Part shown: in pieces, positions 1 through 8,741 of the stretch
Position numbering within the stretch: position 1 is the first letter of the stretch
Layout of the letters: each line of letters starts with the position of its first letter
Source: DASVUC01 sp038237225
Lineage (GTDB): Bacteria; Planctomycetota; Phycisphaerae; Tepidisphaerales; Tepidisphaeraceae
DNA length: 64,000 nt
Assembly (NCBI GenBank): GCA_038237225.1
Contig: JBBRYX010000022.1
Coordinates: 1-64,000, forward strand
Direction of reading: 5' to 3'
Notes under the pieces: model-generated
What the model was told of the DNA's origin: nothing
The model's input: only the letters and a program-made list of their open reading frames with translations
The model's database searches: none
Position numbers and translations under genes: made by a program

Positions 1-87
1 CCAACTCACTACTCGGTTTTTGGTGGGGCCGTCTCTTCCCGCCCCCTTTTACCCCCCCCTAAATTGGGGGCCACAACCGCCCCGCCC

Positions 88-2253
88 CTACGAAGCGCAC
101 CAGCGCGTCCACAGGGTGCGGTAGGCTTGTTCGAGCGCGGCGGCGTGATCGCGTCCGTCGAAAAGGGGAGAGCGGAGCAGGCGATCGCGCAAATTTGCGC
201 GGAGGGTTGTGAGATGGGGGAGATCGTTGGCGAGCTGTGATGCGATACGCAGGTAATCGTCGGCATTCTCCGCGACCAGTTCATCCAAGCCGATGTTTTT
301 CAGGAAGCTGAGACCGGCGCGGGAGACGCTGGTGATACCGGGGAGCGTGACGACGGGGACGCCCATCAGCAGGGCGTCGCACGATGTGTTGTGACCGTTG
401 TAGGGCATCGTCTCCAGGACGATGTCGATCTGCTGGTAGAGTTCCAGGTATTGCTTGCGCGGGCGCAGGCGGACCTGGATTTGGCGATGGCGGGGGATGC
501 CGAGGCGTTCGAAGAGCTCGTGGAAATATTCGTTCTTACCGCTGTAGTCATAGACGAGGAGCAGGAGCTTGGAATCGGGTACGGCATGGAGGACGCGACT
601 CCATAATTCCGCGGTTTGGCGCGTGACCTTGGAGGGGTTGTTGAGCGAGCCGAAGGTGATGTGGCCGGTGCGGGTGACGGGTGGAGGGCCGGGCGGGGGA
701 AGGTTTTCTTCTCGGGCGAAACACCAGAAGCTGTGGGGCAGGCGCACCAATTCTTCGGTGTTCGACCTTTCGGACTGGCCCATCGGATCGAGGTGGATGT
801 CGGTGAAGCGGTACTGGATGGAGCGCATTCCGGTGGTGGCGGGGTAGCCCATGTGGGTGGCCTGCACGGGCGCGGGACGCCGCGCGAAGGCGAGCAATCG
901 GCTGCCCGCGAGATGGACCGTGAGATCGATCAGGATGTCGATCCGATCCAGTCGGATGTTCGCGGCGAGTTGCTCGTGGGAGAGGGCTGCGGTTTCGTGC
1001 CATCCGTCGGCACAGACTTTGAATTGCGCGGTCATGGCGTCTGCACGAACGCAGTCGGAATAGAAGATGACTTCGAGCTGCTTGTGATCGTGCGCCTGAA
1101 CCACGGGGAGGAGCATTCGACCGATGGCATGATCGCAGAAATTGGGAGAGACGTAGCCCACGCGAAGACGGCGGGCGGGATTGCGGTCGTTTGGGTGCTG
1201 CGTGTACGGTGCGAGAAGAGGAAGCTCGTACTGCCGCGCCCATGCGAGATGTTCCTGGAGAATCTGTTCGGCGGAATGAGCATCATCGAAGTGCAGCGCG
1301 GCGAGCAGGTTGTCGTGGGCGGCGGCGTAGCGCGGGTTGATCTTCAGCGCCGCGCGATAGGCATCGAGCGCCTCGGTCAGGCGGCCCTGGTTGCGCAGCG
1401 TGTTGCCGAGCGTGTTCCAGACGCGAAAGTTGTTGGGATCCAGCTCGATCGCGCGGCGGGCATACGCGGCAGAGTCGGTCAGGCGGGATTGGCCATTGTA
1501 GACACCGGCCAGCCCCGCATGAGCGGCGGCGTTGGTCTGATCCATCTCAATCACACGTTCGAATTCGGCGGCGGCTTCCGGCAGGCGGTCCTGCTTCCAG
1601 AGCGACTGAGCCAGCAGAATGTGGGGCGGTATGAGGGCCGGGTTAAGCGTGATCGCGGCGCGCGCCTCGCGTTCGGCGCCGGCGGAATCGCCAAGGGAGC
1701 GGAGGATTTCGGAGAGCGCGGACCGAGCATCGAGCAAGTTGGGATCGATGGCGACGGTACGCTGCGCGGGGTGCAACGCTTCTTGAAAACGACCCATCTC
1801 GGCTAGCGACAACGCGAGAAAACAGTGGGACTGGGCGCTGTTGGGATTGAGCTCGATGGCGCGTTGAGCGTGCTCGATTGAGCGCCGGGGCTCCCGCAAG
1901 AGGAACAGCAACCCTGCGAGGTTCTCACGGGCGAGAGCGTTTTCCTGGGCTTCCAGAGAACGCGTGTAGGCGGTGACGGCTTCCTGGGCGCGGTTGGAGT
2001 TGCGAAGGGCTGTGCCGAGATTGTTCCAGGCGTCGGGGTTATCGGGCTGGACGCGAGTCGAGAAATTGAGAAGCTCGATTGCCGCCGGCCAGTTCTGCAT
2101 TTGGCAATAGAGCGTGCCGAGATGGAAAAGTGTTGCATCGTGTTGCGGCGAATGAAGGAGCACTTGCCGATAGAGCGGCTCGGCGTCGGCGAGACGGTTT
2201 TCGCCATGGAGTTGACGCGCCTGTTCGAAGAGATGGGCGAAGTGAGCTTCCAT
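88..2253 (-). CDS. TPR protein with SPINDLY/OGT-type O-GlcNAc transferase domain
   Basis: Roughly the first 330 residues are tandem tetratricopeptide repeats (units such as AEPLYRQVLLHSP and WNNLGTALRNSNRAQEAV). The C-terminal half carries the Glyco_transf_41 signatures RVGYVSPNFCDHAIG, THMGYPATTGM, FGSLNNPSKV and DALLMGVPVVTLPG. Family members transfer GlcNAc or another sugar from a nucleotide donor to Ser/Thr of proteins; the TPRs choose the substrate. The frame is open up to 2322, but the ATG at 2253 starts directly at the first TPR helix (MEAHFAHLFEQ), so it is preferred. The gene is divergent from moaD. Planctomycetes often have several such proteins; the substrate cannot be read from sequence. 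Confidence 0.88.
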   Translation of the reverse strand: MEAHFAHLFEQARQLHGENRLADAEPLYRQVLLHSPQHDATLFHLGTLYCQMQNWPAAIELLNFSTRVQPDNPDAWNNLGTALRNSNRAQEAVTAYTRSLEAQENALARENLAGLLFLLREPRRSIEHAQRAIELNPNSAQSHCFLALSLAEMGRFQEALHPAQRTVAIDPNLLDARSALSEILRSLGDSAGAEREARAAITLNPALIPPHILLAQSLWKQDRLPEAAAEFERVIEMDQTNAAAHAGLAGVYNGQSRLTDSAAYARRAIELDPNNFRVWNTLGNTLRNQGRLTEALDAYRAALKINPRYAAAHDNLLAALHFDDAHSAEQILQEHLAWARQYELPLLAPYTQHPNDRNPARRLRVGYVSPNFCDHAIGRMLLPVVQAHDHKQLEVIFYSDCVRADAMTAQFKVCADGWHETAALSHEQLAANIRLDRIDILIDLTVHLAGSRLLAFARRPAPVQATHMGYPATTGMRSIQYRFTDIHLDPMGQSERSNTEELVRLPHSFWCFAREENLPPPGPPPVTRTGHITFGSLNNPSKVTRQTAELWSRVLHAVPDSKLLLLVYDYSGKNEYFHELFERLGIPRHRQIQVRLRPRKQYLELYQQIDIVLETMPYNGHNTSCDALLMGVPVVTLPGITSVSRAGLSFLKNIGLDELVAENADDYLRIASQLANDLPHLTTLRANLRDRLLRSPLFDGRDHAAALEQAYRTLWTRWCAS

Positions 2254-2349
2254 GAGCCGTGACGATTCTCGGAGATCGCGCATGATTGTCCAGAAAGGCG
2301 CGAGGCGTGCTGAGAGGCACAAAATGTTAGGAGGGTTTATAGTGGTGGG

Positions 2350-2601
2350 ATGCGAGTGAACGTGAAGTTGTTTGCGGTGTTGCGTGAGCGGGCGGGGAAG
2401 GGGGAACTGCTGCTGGAGTTGGGGGAGGGGGAGACGGTGCGTGGGGCGGCGGTTGTGCTCGGGGAGCGCGAGCCGGGGATTGCGAATTATCTTTCGCGCG
2501 TGGCGTTCGCGGTGAATCGGGAATACGTTCCGGGGGAGACGGTGCTTCGGGATGGGGATGAGCTGGCGGTGATTCCGCCGGTGAGTGGGGGGGTGGGGTG
2601 A
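2350..2601 (+). CDS. moaD: MoaD/ThiS-family sulfur carrier, molybdopterin synthase small subunit
   Basis: This 83-residue ubiquitin-like protein has a typical MoaD start (MRVNVKLFAVLRERAG) and end (LRDGDELAVIPPVSGG). MoaD carries sulfur as a C-terminal Gly-Gly thiocarboxylate for molybdopterin synthesis. Here the diglycine is not terminal: two more residues, VG, precede the stop codon. The stop overlaps the start of moaE (TGATG), so the genes are translationally coupled. The extra residues would have to be removed, or they reflect an indel in the G-run at 2587-2593. Family assignment is firm because moaE follows directly. Confidence 0.9.
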   Translation: MRVNVKLFAVLRERAGKGELLLELGEGETVRGAAVVLGEREPGIANYLSRVAFAVNREYVPGETVLRDGDELAVIPPVSGGVG

Positions 2602-3032
2602 TGGGACGCGGTTGGGTGGAGATTATCTCGACGCCGCTGGATGTGGATTTGGCGACGAAGTCTGTGCAGGAGGCGGACGTGGGGGGGATCGTGGTTTTTC
2701 TGGGCACGACCCGTGCGGAAAAGAATGCCGACGGGCGAGAGCTGATTGCTTTGGATTATGAAGCGTATCCCGAGATGGCGCTGGCGCAAATGCGGAAGCT
2801 GGCGGATCTGGCGTATGAGAAGTGGCCAGTTGGCGAATTGGCGCTTTTACATCGCGTGGGGCGCGTGCGGGTGAAGGAGCCATCGGTAATTATTGCGGTG
2901 GCGACGCCGCATCGGGCGGATGCGTTTGAGGCTTGCCGATGGATGATTGATGAGTTGAAGAAGAGTGTCGCGATTTGGAAGAAGGAAGTGTGGGCTGATG
3001 GGTCGCGGTCGTGGGTTCATCCGGAGTCGTAG
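2601..3032 (+). CDS. moaE: Molybdopterin synthase catalytic subunit MoaE
   Basis: About 143 residues, the normal MoaE length. It matches the family in GGIVVFLGTTR near the N-terminus, LDYEAYPEMALAQM in the middle, LALLHRVGRVRVKEPSV, and a C-terminal WKKEVWADGSRSWVHPES holding the conserved active-site Lys. MoaE inserts two sulfurs delivered by MoaD into precursor Z (cPMP). An in-frame GTG lies one codon upstream at 2598; the ATG at 2601 that overlaps the moaD stop is preferred. The next gene starts right after the moaE stop, which suggests one operon of three genes. Confidence 0.92.
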   Translation: MGRGWVEIISTPLDVDLATKSVQEADVGGIVVFLGTTRAEKNADGRELIALDYEAYPEMALAQMRKLADLAYEKWPVGELALLHRVGRVRVKEPSVIIAVATPHRADAFEACRWMIDELKKSVAIWKKEVWADGSRSWVHPES

Positions 3033-3848
3033 GTGGAATTTGCGGTCAACTATTCAATCGAGGCGATGGAGCTGCTTGCCCGCGGGGAGATTTGTGTCGA
3101 TCGGCTGAAGTGCGCGGATTGGCCGGAGATGATTGCGGAGGCGAAGAAGGCGGGGAAGGTGTATGTGCATTTTCCGTTCGATGTGGGGACAGCGAAGGGT
3201 CGGGCGGCGGATTTCGAGCGGGCGGGGTTGATGATGCGGGAGACGGATACGCCGGGCGTTAATTTTCATGTGGTGAGTTATGCGCGGGATTTTCCGGAGC
3301 TTGCGCGGGACTCGGTTGATGAAGAAGCGGCCGGTTCTTTCATGGACCGATTGTTGACGGATGGTCAACGAGCGGCGGACCACTTTGGTAAATCTCACGT
3401 CATCCTCGAGAACATCCCGTGGTTTGGCGCGACCGGTGAATTCCATCGGTTCAGTGTTGATCCGAAGATGATTTGCCGCGCTGTTAGAGAGATGGGTGTG
3501 GGGCTTTTACTGGACATCTCTCATGCGCGAATCGCGGCACATTATCTGGGGATTGATGCTCGGGAGTACATTGCGATGATGCCGATGGAGCAGCTTCGGG
3601 AGCTGCACGTCACGGGGATTCGGATGCACAACGGGCGGCTGGCGGATCATCTGGAACTGGGGGATGAGGATTGGGCGTTCTTCGAGTGGGCGATGGAGCG
3701 GATTGAGAAGCGGGATTGGGGAAAGCCGTGGATGGTGGCGTTTGAGTATGGGGGGATCGGGGAGCCGTTTAGGTGGAGGAGCTCGATCGATGTGGTGCGC
3801 AAGCAGGTGCCGCGATTGTATGAGAGAGTTAAGAATTGTTCTACGTAG
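3033..3848 (+). CDS. DUF692/MNIO-like TIM-barrel protein
   Basis: The 271-residue product shows a DUF692-type pattern: a strand ending in LENIPWFGATGEFHRF, then VGLLLDISHARIAAHYLG, LRELHVTG, a DH pair (LADHLELGDEDW) and a late acidic residue (VAFEYGGIGE). In characterised DUF692 proteins (MbnB, TglH) such residues bind two or three irons and modify Cys-containing peptides. No precursor peptide gene is seen nearby. Translation starts with GTG immediately after the moaE stop, so it is probably co-transcribed with moaD-moaE. Function is unknown; the family call rests on motifs and could also be a more general xylose-isomerase-like TIM barrel. Confidence 0.6.
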   Translation: MEFAVNYSIEAMELLARGEICVDRLKCADWPEMIAEAKKAGKVYVHFPFDVGTAKGRAADFERAGLMMRETDTPGVNFHVVSYARDFPELARDSVDEEAAGSFMDRLLTDGQRAADHFGKSHVILENIPWFGATGEFHRFSVDPKMICRAVREMGVGLLLDISHARIAAHYLGIDAREYIAMMPMEQLRELHVTGIRMHNGRLADHLELGDEDWAFFEWAMERIEKRDWGKPWMVAFEYGGIGEPFRWRSSIDVVRKQVPRLYERVKNCST

Positions 3849-3928
3849 CATGGGCATCTTGCCCATGACCGAATCGCCAACACGGGCGGGATGCGACTCG
3901 ACTGAGCTCGCCGAAGTCCCGTGCTACG
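3844..3928. repeat. Dispersed palindromic repeat, GGGCATCTTGCCC family (degenerate)
   Basis: This is a degenerate copy of the 59-bp hairpin seen elsewhere in the window. The left arm reads GCATGGGCATCTTGCCCATG; the right arm ends GTCCCGTGCTAC. It overlaps the last bases of the MNIO-like gene and fills the gap to the convergent rimO gene. Confidence 0.75.
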
Positions 3929-3929
3929 G

Positions 3930-5393
3930 TTAAGCCAGAACTTTTAAGCCGCGGGATTTTTTCATGGGGACTTCGGCTACTGAGTCGTAGTTTTGATAAT
4001 CGGTGACTTTCACGGTCACGAACTGGCCGGGGTGGAGGTCCTTCGCGCTGACGAAGACGACGGAGTCGATGTCGGGGGCCTGGGATTGGGAGCGGGCGAC
4101 ATAGCCGTCTTCTTCATCGCGGCCGGCGGGACGTTCGATGAGGACTTCGATCGACTTGCCGACCGTGGAATTGCTCTTGGCGAAAGCGACCTGTTGCTGG
4201 GCCAGCATCAGCTCTTCGACGCGCTGTTGCTTGACGGCATCGGGAAGTTGATCGGGCAGCTTGGCCATCGGCGTGCCGGGCTCGGCGCTGTAGGGGAAGA
4301 CGCCCATCATGTCGAAGCGGAAGTCCTGGACGAAATTGACGAGCTCTTTGTGGTGGGCTTCGGTTTCGCCGGGGGCGCCGGCGATGAAAGTCGTGCGGAT
4401 GGCGATGCCGGGGATCCACTTGCGAAGCTTGTTGAGCAGCGCCTCGATTTCCTTCCGCGTAACGCGCCGTTTCATCTTTGTGAGCAGCGCATCGTTGATG
4501 TGCTGCAGCGGCATGTCGATGTACTTCACGAGCCGCCCGGCATCCGCGATGGTCTTGATCATCGCATCCGTGAAGCAACTCGGATAAGCGTACATCAGGC
4601 GGAGCCAGTGGACATCCGTTAGTTGGCGGTCGAGCGTCTTTAGCAGACCGGAGAGACCGGCGGCGTAGGCGATGTCGGTGCCGTAGCTGGTGGTGTCCTG
4701 GCCGATCAGATTGAGTTCAACCGCGCCGTCGGCGGCAAGCTCTTTGGCTTCGAGGAGGAGCTGGTCGATGGGCTTGGAGCGCATCGGCCCGCGGATCGAA
4801 GGGATGGTGCAGAACGAGCAGCCTTGGTTGCAGCCTTCGGAGATGCGCAGGTAGGCGTAGTGGCGCGGGGTCAGGCGAAGGCGGGCGCGGTCGTCTTCGA
4901 AAACGGGAAGCCGGGAAGTTTTGGTTTCTGGGGTCCCAGGGCTAAAGCCCTGGCCTTGGCTTAGTTCGCGGGAGAGGTCGTGGTATTTGCCTAGATAGTG
5001 TCCGTGCTGTTGGCGAGGATTCTCTTTGCCGCGGACGGCTTCCACGATGTGTTCTCGATCGAACACACCGACGAGGCGATCGATTCCCGGTGCATCGTTC
5101 AGCAGCTTGGTCTTGTGACGTTGGACGAGACATCCGGCGACGATGACCCGCTGGCAGTTGCCGTTGGTCTTCTGCAAAACAGCGTCGTTGATTTCCTGAA
5201 GCGACTCGGTTCGGGATGCTTCCAGAAAGCCACAGGTATTGATGATGATCGCGTCAGCCTTGGAGGCATCGGGCGTGATGGTCAGTCCGTCCTGAGCCAG
5301 GAGTCCAAGCATGCGCTCGGAATCCACAAGGTTTTTTGGACACCCAAGGCTTACGAAGGCGACGGTTTTGATGGATTTGGCCTGCTTGGCCAT
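3930..5393 (-). CDS. rimO: Ribosomal protein S12 methylthiotransferase RimO
   Basis: A radical-SAM methylthiotransferase that modifies Asp88 of ribosomal protein S12. It has the N-terminal UPF0004 domain (VAFVSLGCPKNLVDSERML, NTCGFLEASRTES, VAGCLVQR), the radical-SAM CxxxCxxC loop in ISEGCNQGCSFCTIPSIRG, and a C-terminal TRAM domain near residues 410-475. At 487 residues it is longer than the usual ~440. Much of the excess lies between the UPF0004 and radical-SAM domains, where a palindromic repeat is read in frame (4936-4953). All cluster-binding cysteines are present, so the enzyme is probably functional. Confidence 0.93.
   Translation of the reverse strand: MAKQAKSIKTVAFVSLGCPKNLVDSERMLGLLAQDGLTITPDASKADAIIINTCGFLEASRTESLQEINDAVLQKTNGNCQRVIVAGCLVQRHKTKLLNDAPGIDRLVGVFDREHIVEAVRGKENPRQQHGHYLGKYHDLSRELSQGQGFSPGTPETKTSRLPVFEDDRARLRLTPRHYAYLRISEGCNQGCSFCTIPSIRGPMRSKPIDQLLLEAKELAADGAVELNLIGQDTTSYGTDIAYAAGLSGLLKTLDRQLTDVHWLRLMYAYPSCFTDAMIKTIADAGRLVKYIDMPLQHINDALLTKMKRRVTRKEIEALLNKLRKWIPGIAIRTTFIAGAPGETEAHHKELVNFVQDFRFDMMGVFPYSAEPGTPMAKLPDQLPDAVKQQRVEELMLAQQQVAFAKSNSTVGKSIEVLIERPAGRDEEDGYVARSQSQAPDIDSVVFVSAKDLHPGQFVTVKVTDYQNYDSVAEVPMKKSRGLKVLA
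4936..4953. repeat. Perfect palindrome inserted in frame in rimO
   Basis: CCAGGGCTAAAGCCCTGG is an 18-bp palindrome inside the rimO linker. It resembles dispersed planctomycete repeats of the type 'xxxGGGCTAAAGCCCxxx' and is translated as part of SQGQGFSPGT. Confidence 0.65.
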
Positions 5394-5655
5394 GGGTTCA
5401 ATCTCCGGGAATCTAAGGCCGCTACAATAGCGTCCCCGCGACTCGGATCATAGGGGGGGCACGGAATAGCACCGTTAGGCCGCATAAGCGGTGATGGGTT
5501 ATGGCTTTACGGGGGAAAGCAAGGCCGGTTTGAGCAGCAGGCTCACCCTTTATCCAGATGTTTTCCACCGGCTATGCACAGGTTAAGCCTAGAATACGAG
5601 AGAAGTTACAGGAAAGTTTGAAGTGGGGTCTTAAAGGTGATAGAGTGTTCGATCT

Positions 5656-7161
5656 ATGGCGATTCGAGCGAAAGCGCGTCGTACCACTGCCCGCCGTCGA
5701 ACCGTGGCCGTTAAAAAAGGTCATGGACGACCGGGTCTATCCGAATCTCGGAAAAATAAATTGCTACAGGAGTTAAAGCCGGCCAGCACGGGGCTTAGCA
5801 CATTTAATCGAGCGATCAAATACCTCTCGAGCTTGAGCGACTACGAGCGGTTGCGGATCGTTCGTTACACCAGTCAGAACTTTGACCTAGAGCGCATGCG
5901 GACCCTGCTTAAGAAGCTTGGAAATCCGCACATGCACTTCAAGAGCGTGCACGTGGCCGGCACCAAGGGCAAGGGCAGTACCTGCGCTATGGTCGCGGCG
6001 ATGCTGCAAGCGTGTGGATACAAGGTTGGACTGTACACCAGTCCCCATTTGATCGATGTGCGGGAGCGCATTCAGATCAATGGCGAGATGATTCCGACGG
6101 CAGAATTTGCGCGTTTGGTTCGATTGGTCGAGCCGATGGTGACCCGCAGCCGACCTGTCCCAAGCTATTTCGACGTGCTGACGGCGATCGCGTTCAAGTA
6201 CTTCGCGGACCAGAAGGTTGATATTGCAATCGTTGAGACCGGTCTGGGCGGGCGGCTCGACAGCACGAACGTGATCAAGCCGGAGGTAACGGCCATCACA
6301 TCGATCAGCAAAGACCATATGGCGCAGTTGGGCAATACGCTTCCGAAGATCGCCGCTGAGAAGGCCGGCATCTTCAAGGCGGGCGTGCCCGCCGTCAGCG
6401 TGGTGCAGGATCCGGACGCGGAGCAGGTGCTGAAGGATGCGGCGACGAAGGCGGGGGCGCCGCTGGATATTGTGGGCAAGAGCATCGAGTTCAGCTACCG
6501 GTTCGAATCGAGCCGGATGCTCGGGCCGCACAATCGCATTTGTCTCACGACTGCGAATTCCAAGTTTGAGCATCTCGCGGTGCCGCTGGTTGGCGAGCAC
6601 CAGGCGATTAACTGCGGGCTCGCGCTGTCGATCGTGGACAAGCTGAAGAGCCGCGGGTTTAACATTACGGACAGCAAGGCGATGGAAGGCCTCGCGAAGG
6701 TGACGATCCCGGGGCGGATGGAGCAGATCTCCCAGGTGCCGCGCGTTGTGGTTGATGGCGCGCACAATGCGGCGAGCGTGGATGCATTCCTTCGCTCGGT
6801 CGGTCAGCACATGCAGTATGACTCGATGGTGCTGATCTTCGGGTGCTGCTCGGACAAGGACGTTGCGGGCATGCTCGAGAAGATCACGTTCGGGGCGGAC
6901 AAGGTGATCTTTACCAAGGTCGACAACATTCGAACCGCGGATCCGACCGAGCTGGCGGCTCGATACACGGAGCTTTACGGGAAGATGGCGCAGGTTGCCG
7001 AGACGCTGGAAGAGGCGCTGGGGATCGCGGGTCGGGCGGTGACGAAAGAAGACATGATCTGCATCACCGGGAGCTTTTATCTGGTGGGACAGGCGAAGAA
7101 GTATTTCACGGCGAAGCACGCGGAGAATGCCGCGGAGCTGGCGAAGCAGCAGCAAGGTTGA
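5656..7161 (+). CDS. folC: Dihydrofolate/folylpolyglutamate synthase FolC
   Basis: A Mur-ligase-family enzyme that adds glutamate to dihydropteroate or folate using ATP. It shows the P-loop VAGTKGKGSTCAMVAAML, TSPHLIDVRERIQING, VETGLGGRLDSTN, SISKDHMAQLG with the catalytic His, and the C-terminal VVDGAHNAASVDAF. The first ~45 residues (MAIRAKARRTTARRR...) form a very basic extension absent from most FolC proteins, and a start farther in is possible. No accD or other folate gene lies beside it. A good rho-independent terminator follows at 7192. Confidence 0.93.
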   Translation: MAIRAKARRTTARRRTVAVKKGHGRPGLSESRKNKLLQELKPASTGLSTFNRAIKYLSSLSDYERLRIVRYTSQNFDLERMRTLLKKLGNPHMHFKSVHVAGTKGKGSTCAMVAAMLQACGYKVGLYTSPHLIDVRERIQINGEMIPTAEFARLVRLVEPMVTRSRPVPSYFDVLTAIAFKYFADQKVDIAIVETGLGGRLDSTNVIKPEVTAITSISKDHMAQLGNTLPKIAAEKAGIFKAGVPAVSVVQDPDAEQVLKDAATKAGAPLDIVGKSIEFSYRFESSRMLGPHNRICLTTANSKFEHLAVPLVGEHQAINCGLALSIVDKLKSRGFNITDSKAMEGLAKVTIPGRMEQISQVPRVVVDGAHNAASVDAFLRSVGQHMQYDSMVLIFGCCSDKDVAGMLEKITFGADKVIFTKVDNIRTADPTELAARYTELYGKMAQVAETLEEALGIAGRAVTKEDMICITGSFYLVGQAKKYFTAKHAENAAELAKQQQG

Positions 7162-7191
7162 TTTTTGAGTTTTATATTCGAGAACTGAAAG

Positions 7192-7226
7192 CCACGGGCG
7201 ATGGAAATCGCTCGTGGTTCTTTTTT
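7192..7226 (+). terminator. Rho-independent terminator after folC
   Basis: CCACGGGCGAT and ATCGCTCGTGG form an 11-bp stem with one G-T pair and a GGAA loop. It is followed by TTCTTTTTT. Position and polarity fit termination of folC transcription. Confidence 0.75.
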
Positions 7227-7255
7227 CCGGTACGCTTGGACGCGTGACTGCGTTG

Positions 7256-8428
7256 ATGGTGTACATGGTTCTGGGGCCGGGGATGTGGGCGATGTTCGCG
7301 CTCTTGATGGCGCTTGCGTATGGGCGAATGAATCGCCTGAAGCGTCCTGCGACGGCGATGGAGGGAACGCCAACGGTTGAGATTTTGATTCCGGCGAAGG
7401 ATGAGGGCGAGCGAGTGCTTGATTGCCTGGAATCGGTGCTGGCGCAGGACTATCCGGACTTTTCCGTGACCTGCGTGAATGATCGCAGCACTGATAACAC
7501 GGGCGAGATCATGGATGGCGTCGCGGCGAAAGCCGGCGGCAAGATGCGGGTGATCCATGTGCCGGCCGAGGGGCTGCCGGCGGGGTGGCTGGGGAAATGT
7601 CACGCGCTTTGGACGGCGGCGAAGGGAGTGACGGCGGAGTGGATCCTGTTTATCGATTCGGATGTCAAGGTGGCGCCGGATGCGCTTTCGTGTGCGCTGG
7701 GGCTTGCGGTGAATCGCAAGTACGATGCCGTCAGCATCATGACGAAGCTGGATTGCGAGGGGTTTATGGAGCATTTGGTGCTGCCGCTGGCGGCGGCATC
7801 GGTGAGCGCGATGTGCGCGGTGTCGCTGACCAATAACGACAACCGCAAACCGGCGTTTGCCAATGGGCAATTCTTCCTGATCAGACGAAGCGCATACGAG
7901 GCGGTGGGGGGGCATGAGTGCGTGAAGGATCACATCACGGAAGATGTGGCTTTGATGCGGATCTTGAAGGCGCGGGAGTTTCGGACGCGGCTGTACATGG
8001 GACGGCATTTTGCCTCGACGCGCATGCACAGCACCTACCTGCAGATGCTGAACGGCTGGGGCAGAATTTACAGCGGGGTAAGCAGCCGCAGGCCGTGGAG
8101 AATTCTGGCAGCGATGTTGGTGGTGCTGAACGCGCTGGGCGCCTGGGTGATGCTTGTGATGGCCATGGTGCTTCGACAGGAGAACCTGTTTGCGGTGGCG
8201 GGGCTGCATTGGATTCTGGTGACGAGCGTGGTGGCGGTATTCTATCACTGGTCCGGAAATCCAAGCCGGTATGCGCTGCTCTTCCCGATGGCGGGGGGGG
8301 TGCTGTTGTCGCTGTATGCGTACGCGCTGAAGATGTGTGCGACGGGAAAGGTCGCGTGGCGCGGCACGAGCTATAGCTACGGCGGGTTATTGGCGCGATC
8401 GGACCGCGGGCCTCCGCCACGCGGCTAA
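7256..8428 (+). CDS. Membrane family 2 glycosyltransferase (HpnB/CrtQ-like)
   Basis: The GT-A domain is clear: VEILIPAKDEGERVLDCLESVLAQ, VNDRSTDNTGEIM, the acceptor-side LPAGWLGKCHAL, the metal-binding FIDSDV, and a late NGWGRIYSGVS replacing QxxRW. One hydrophobic helix leads and several follow (about residues 285-365), as in membrane glycosyltransferases used for hopanoid or carotenoid glycosylation. The ATG at 7256 is chosen; a GTG at 7244 is an alternative. The acceptor cannot be assigned because neighbours are unrelated. Confidence 0.8.
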   Translation: MVYMVLGPGMWAMFALLMALAYGRMNRLKRPATAMEGTPTVEILIPAKDEGERVLDCLESVLAQDYPDFSVTCVNDRSTDNTGEIMDGVAAKAGGKMRVIHVPAEGLPAGWLGKCHALWTAAKGVTAEWILFIDSDVKVAPDALSCALGLAVNRKYDAVSIMTKLDCEGFMEHLVLPLAAASVSAMCAVSLTNNDNRKPAFANGQFFLIRRSAYEAVGGHECVKDHITEDVALMRILKAREFRTRLYMGRHFASTRMHSTYLQMLNGWGRIYSGVSSRRPWRILAAMLVVLNALGAWVMLVMAMVLRQENLFAVAGLHWILVTSVVAVFYHWSGNPSRYALLFPMAGGVLLSLYAYALKMCATGKVAWRGTSYSYGGLLARSDRGPPPRG

Positions 8429-8435
8429 ACCTAAT

Positions 8436-8617
8436 CTATATCATTGTGCAAGATCACGCGCTGTTCGTTGTCGTCCTGAGAGCGTGTGAATTTTTCCCGT
8501 AGCACGGGCATCTTGCCCGTGTTTGCGATGCGGACACGGGCAAGATGCCCGTGCTACAGTCAAACCTTCACAAACTCTCAGGATGACAATCAGCGCCGAA
8601 TCACGCACAGCCATTTA
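8436..8617. mobile_element. MITE-like 182-bp element, copy 1
   Basis: This segment occurs again at 47686-47867 with three mismatches in 182 bp and no gaps. It has no coding capacity. Its outer parts form imperfect terminal inverted repeats (the left TCGTCCTGAGAG and the right CTCTCAGGATGA pair), and its core is the 59-bp GGGCATCTTGCCC hairpin (8499-8557). It fills most of the 313-bp gap between the glycosyltransferase and the rhomboid gene. Confidence 0.7.
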
Positions 8618-8741
8618 CATTTAGTGGCTTGACCGGGGTTATTTAGGAATAGTTAAAGGAGCATTTCCGCGACGTTCATGCTCAAACGGATGTTGAAGGT
8701 GCTGAGTATCCAAAGTGTGGTCGAGCGCCTAAACTCCCGCG

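Noticed and set aside
5394..5655. Possible origin of replication near TTATCCAGA and TATGCACAGG
   Set aside because: Only one weak DnaA-box-like match, no cluster of boxes, and no dnaA, dnaN or gyrB nearby.
7172..8248. Minus-strand frame opposite the glycosyltransferase
   Set aside because: No motif, and it covers the folC terminator; the plus-strand gene is well supported.
8499..8557. 59-bp hairpins as ordinary rho-independent terminators
   Set aside because: They lack a T-run, occur inside operons and at gene starts as well as ends, and the family varies in sequence, so they are treated as dispersed repeats.
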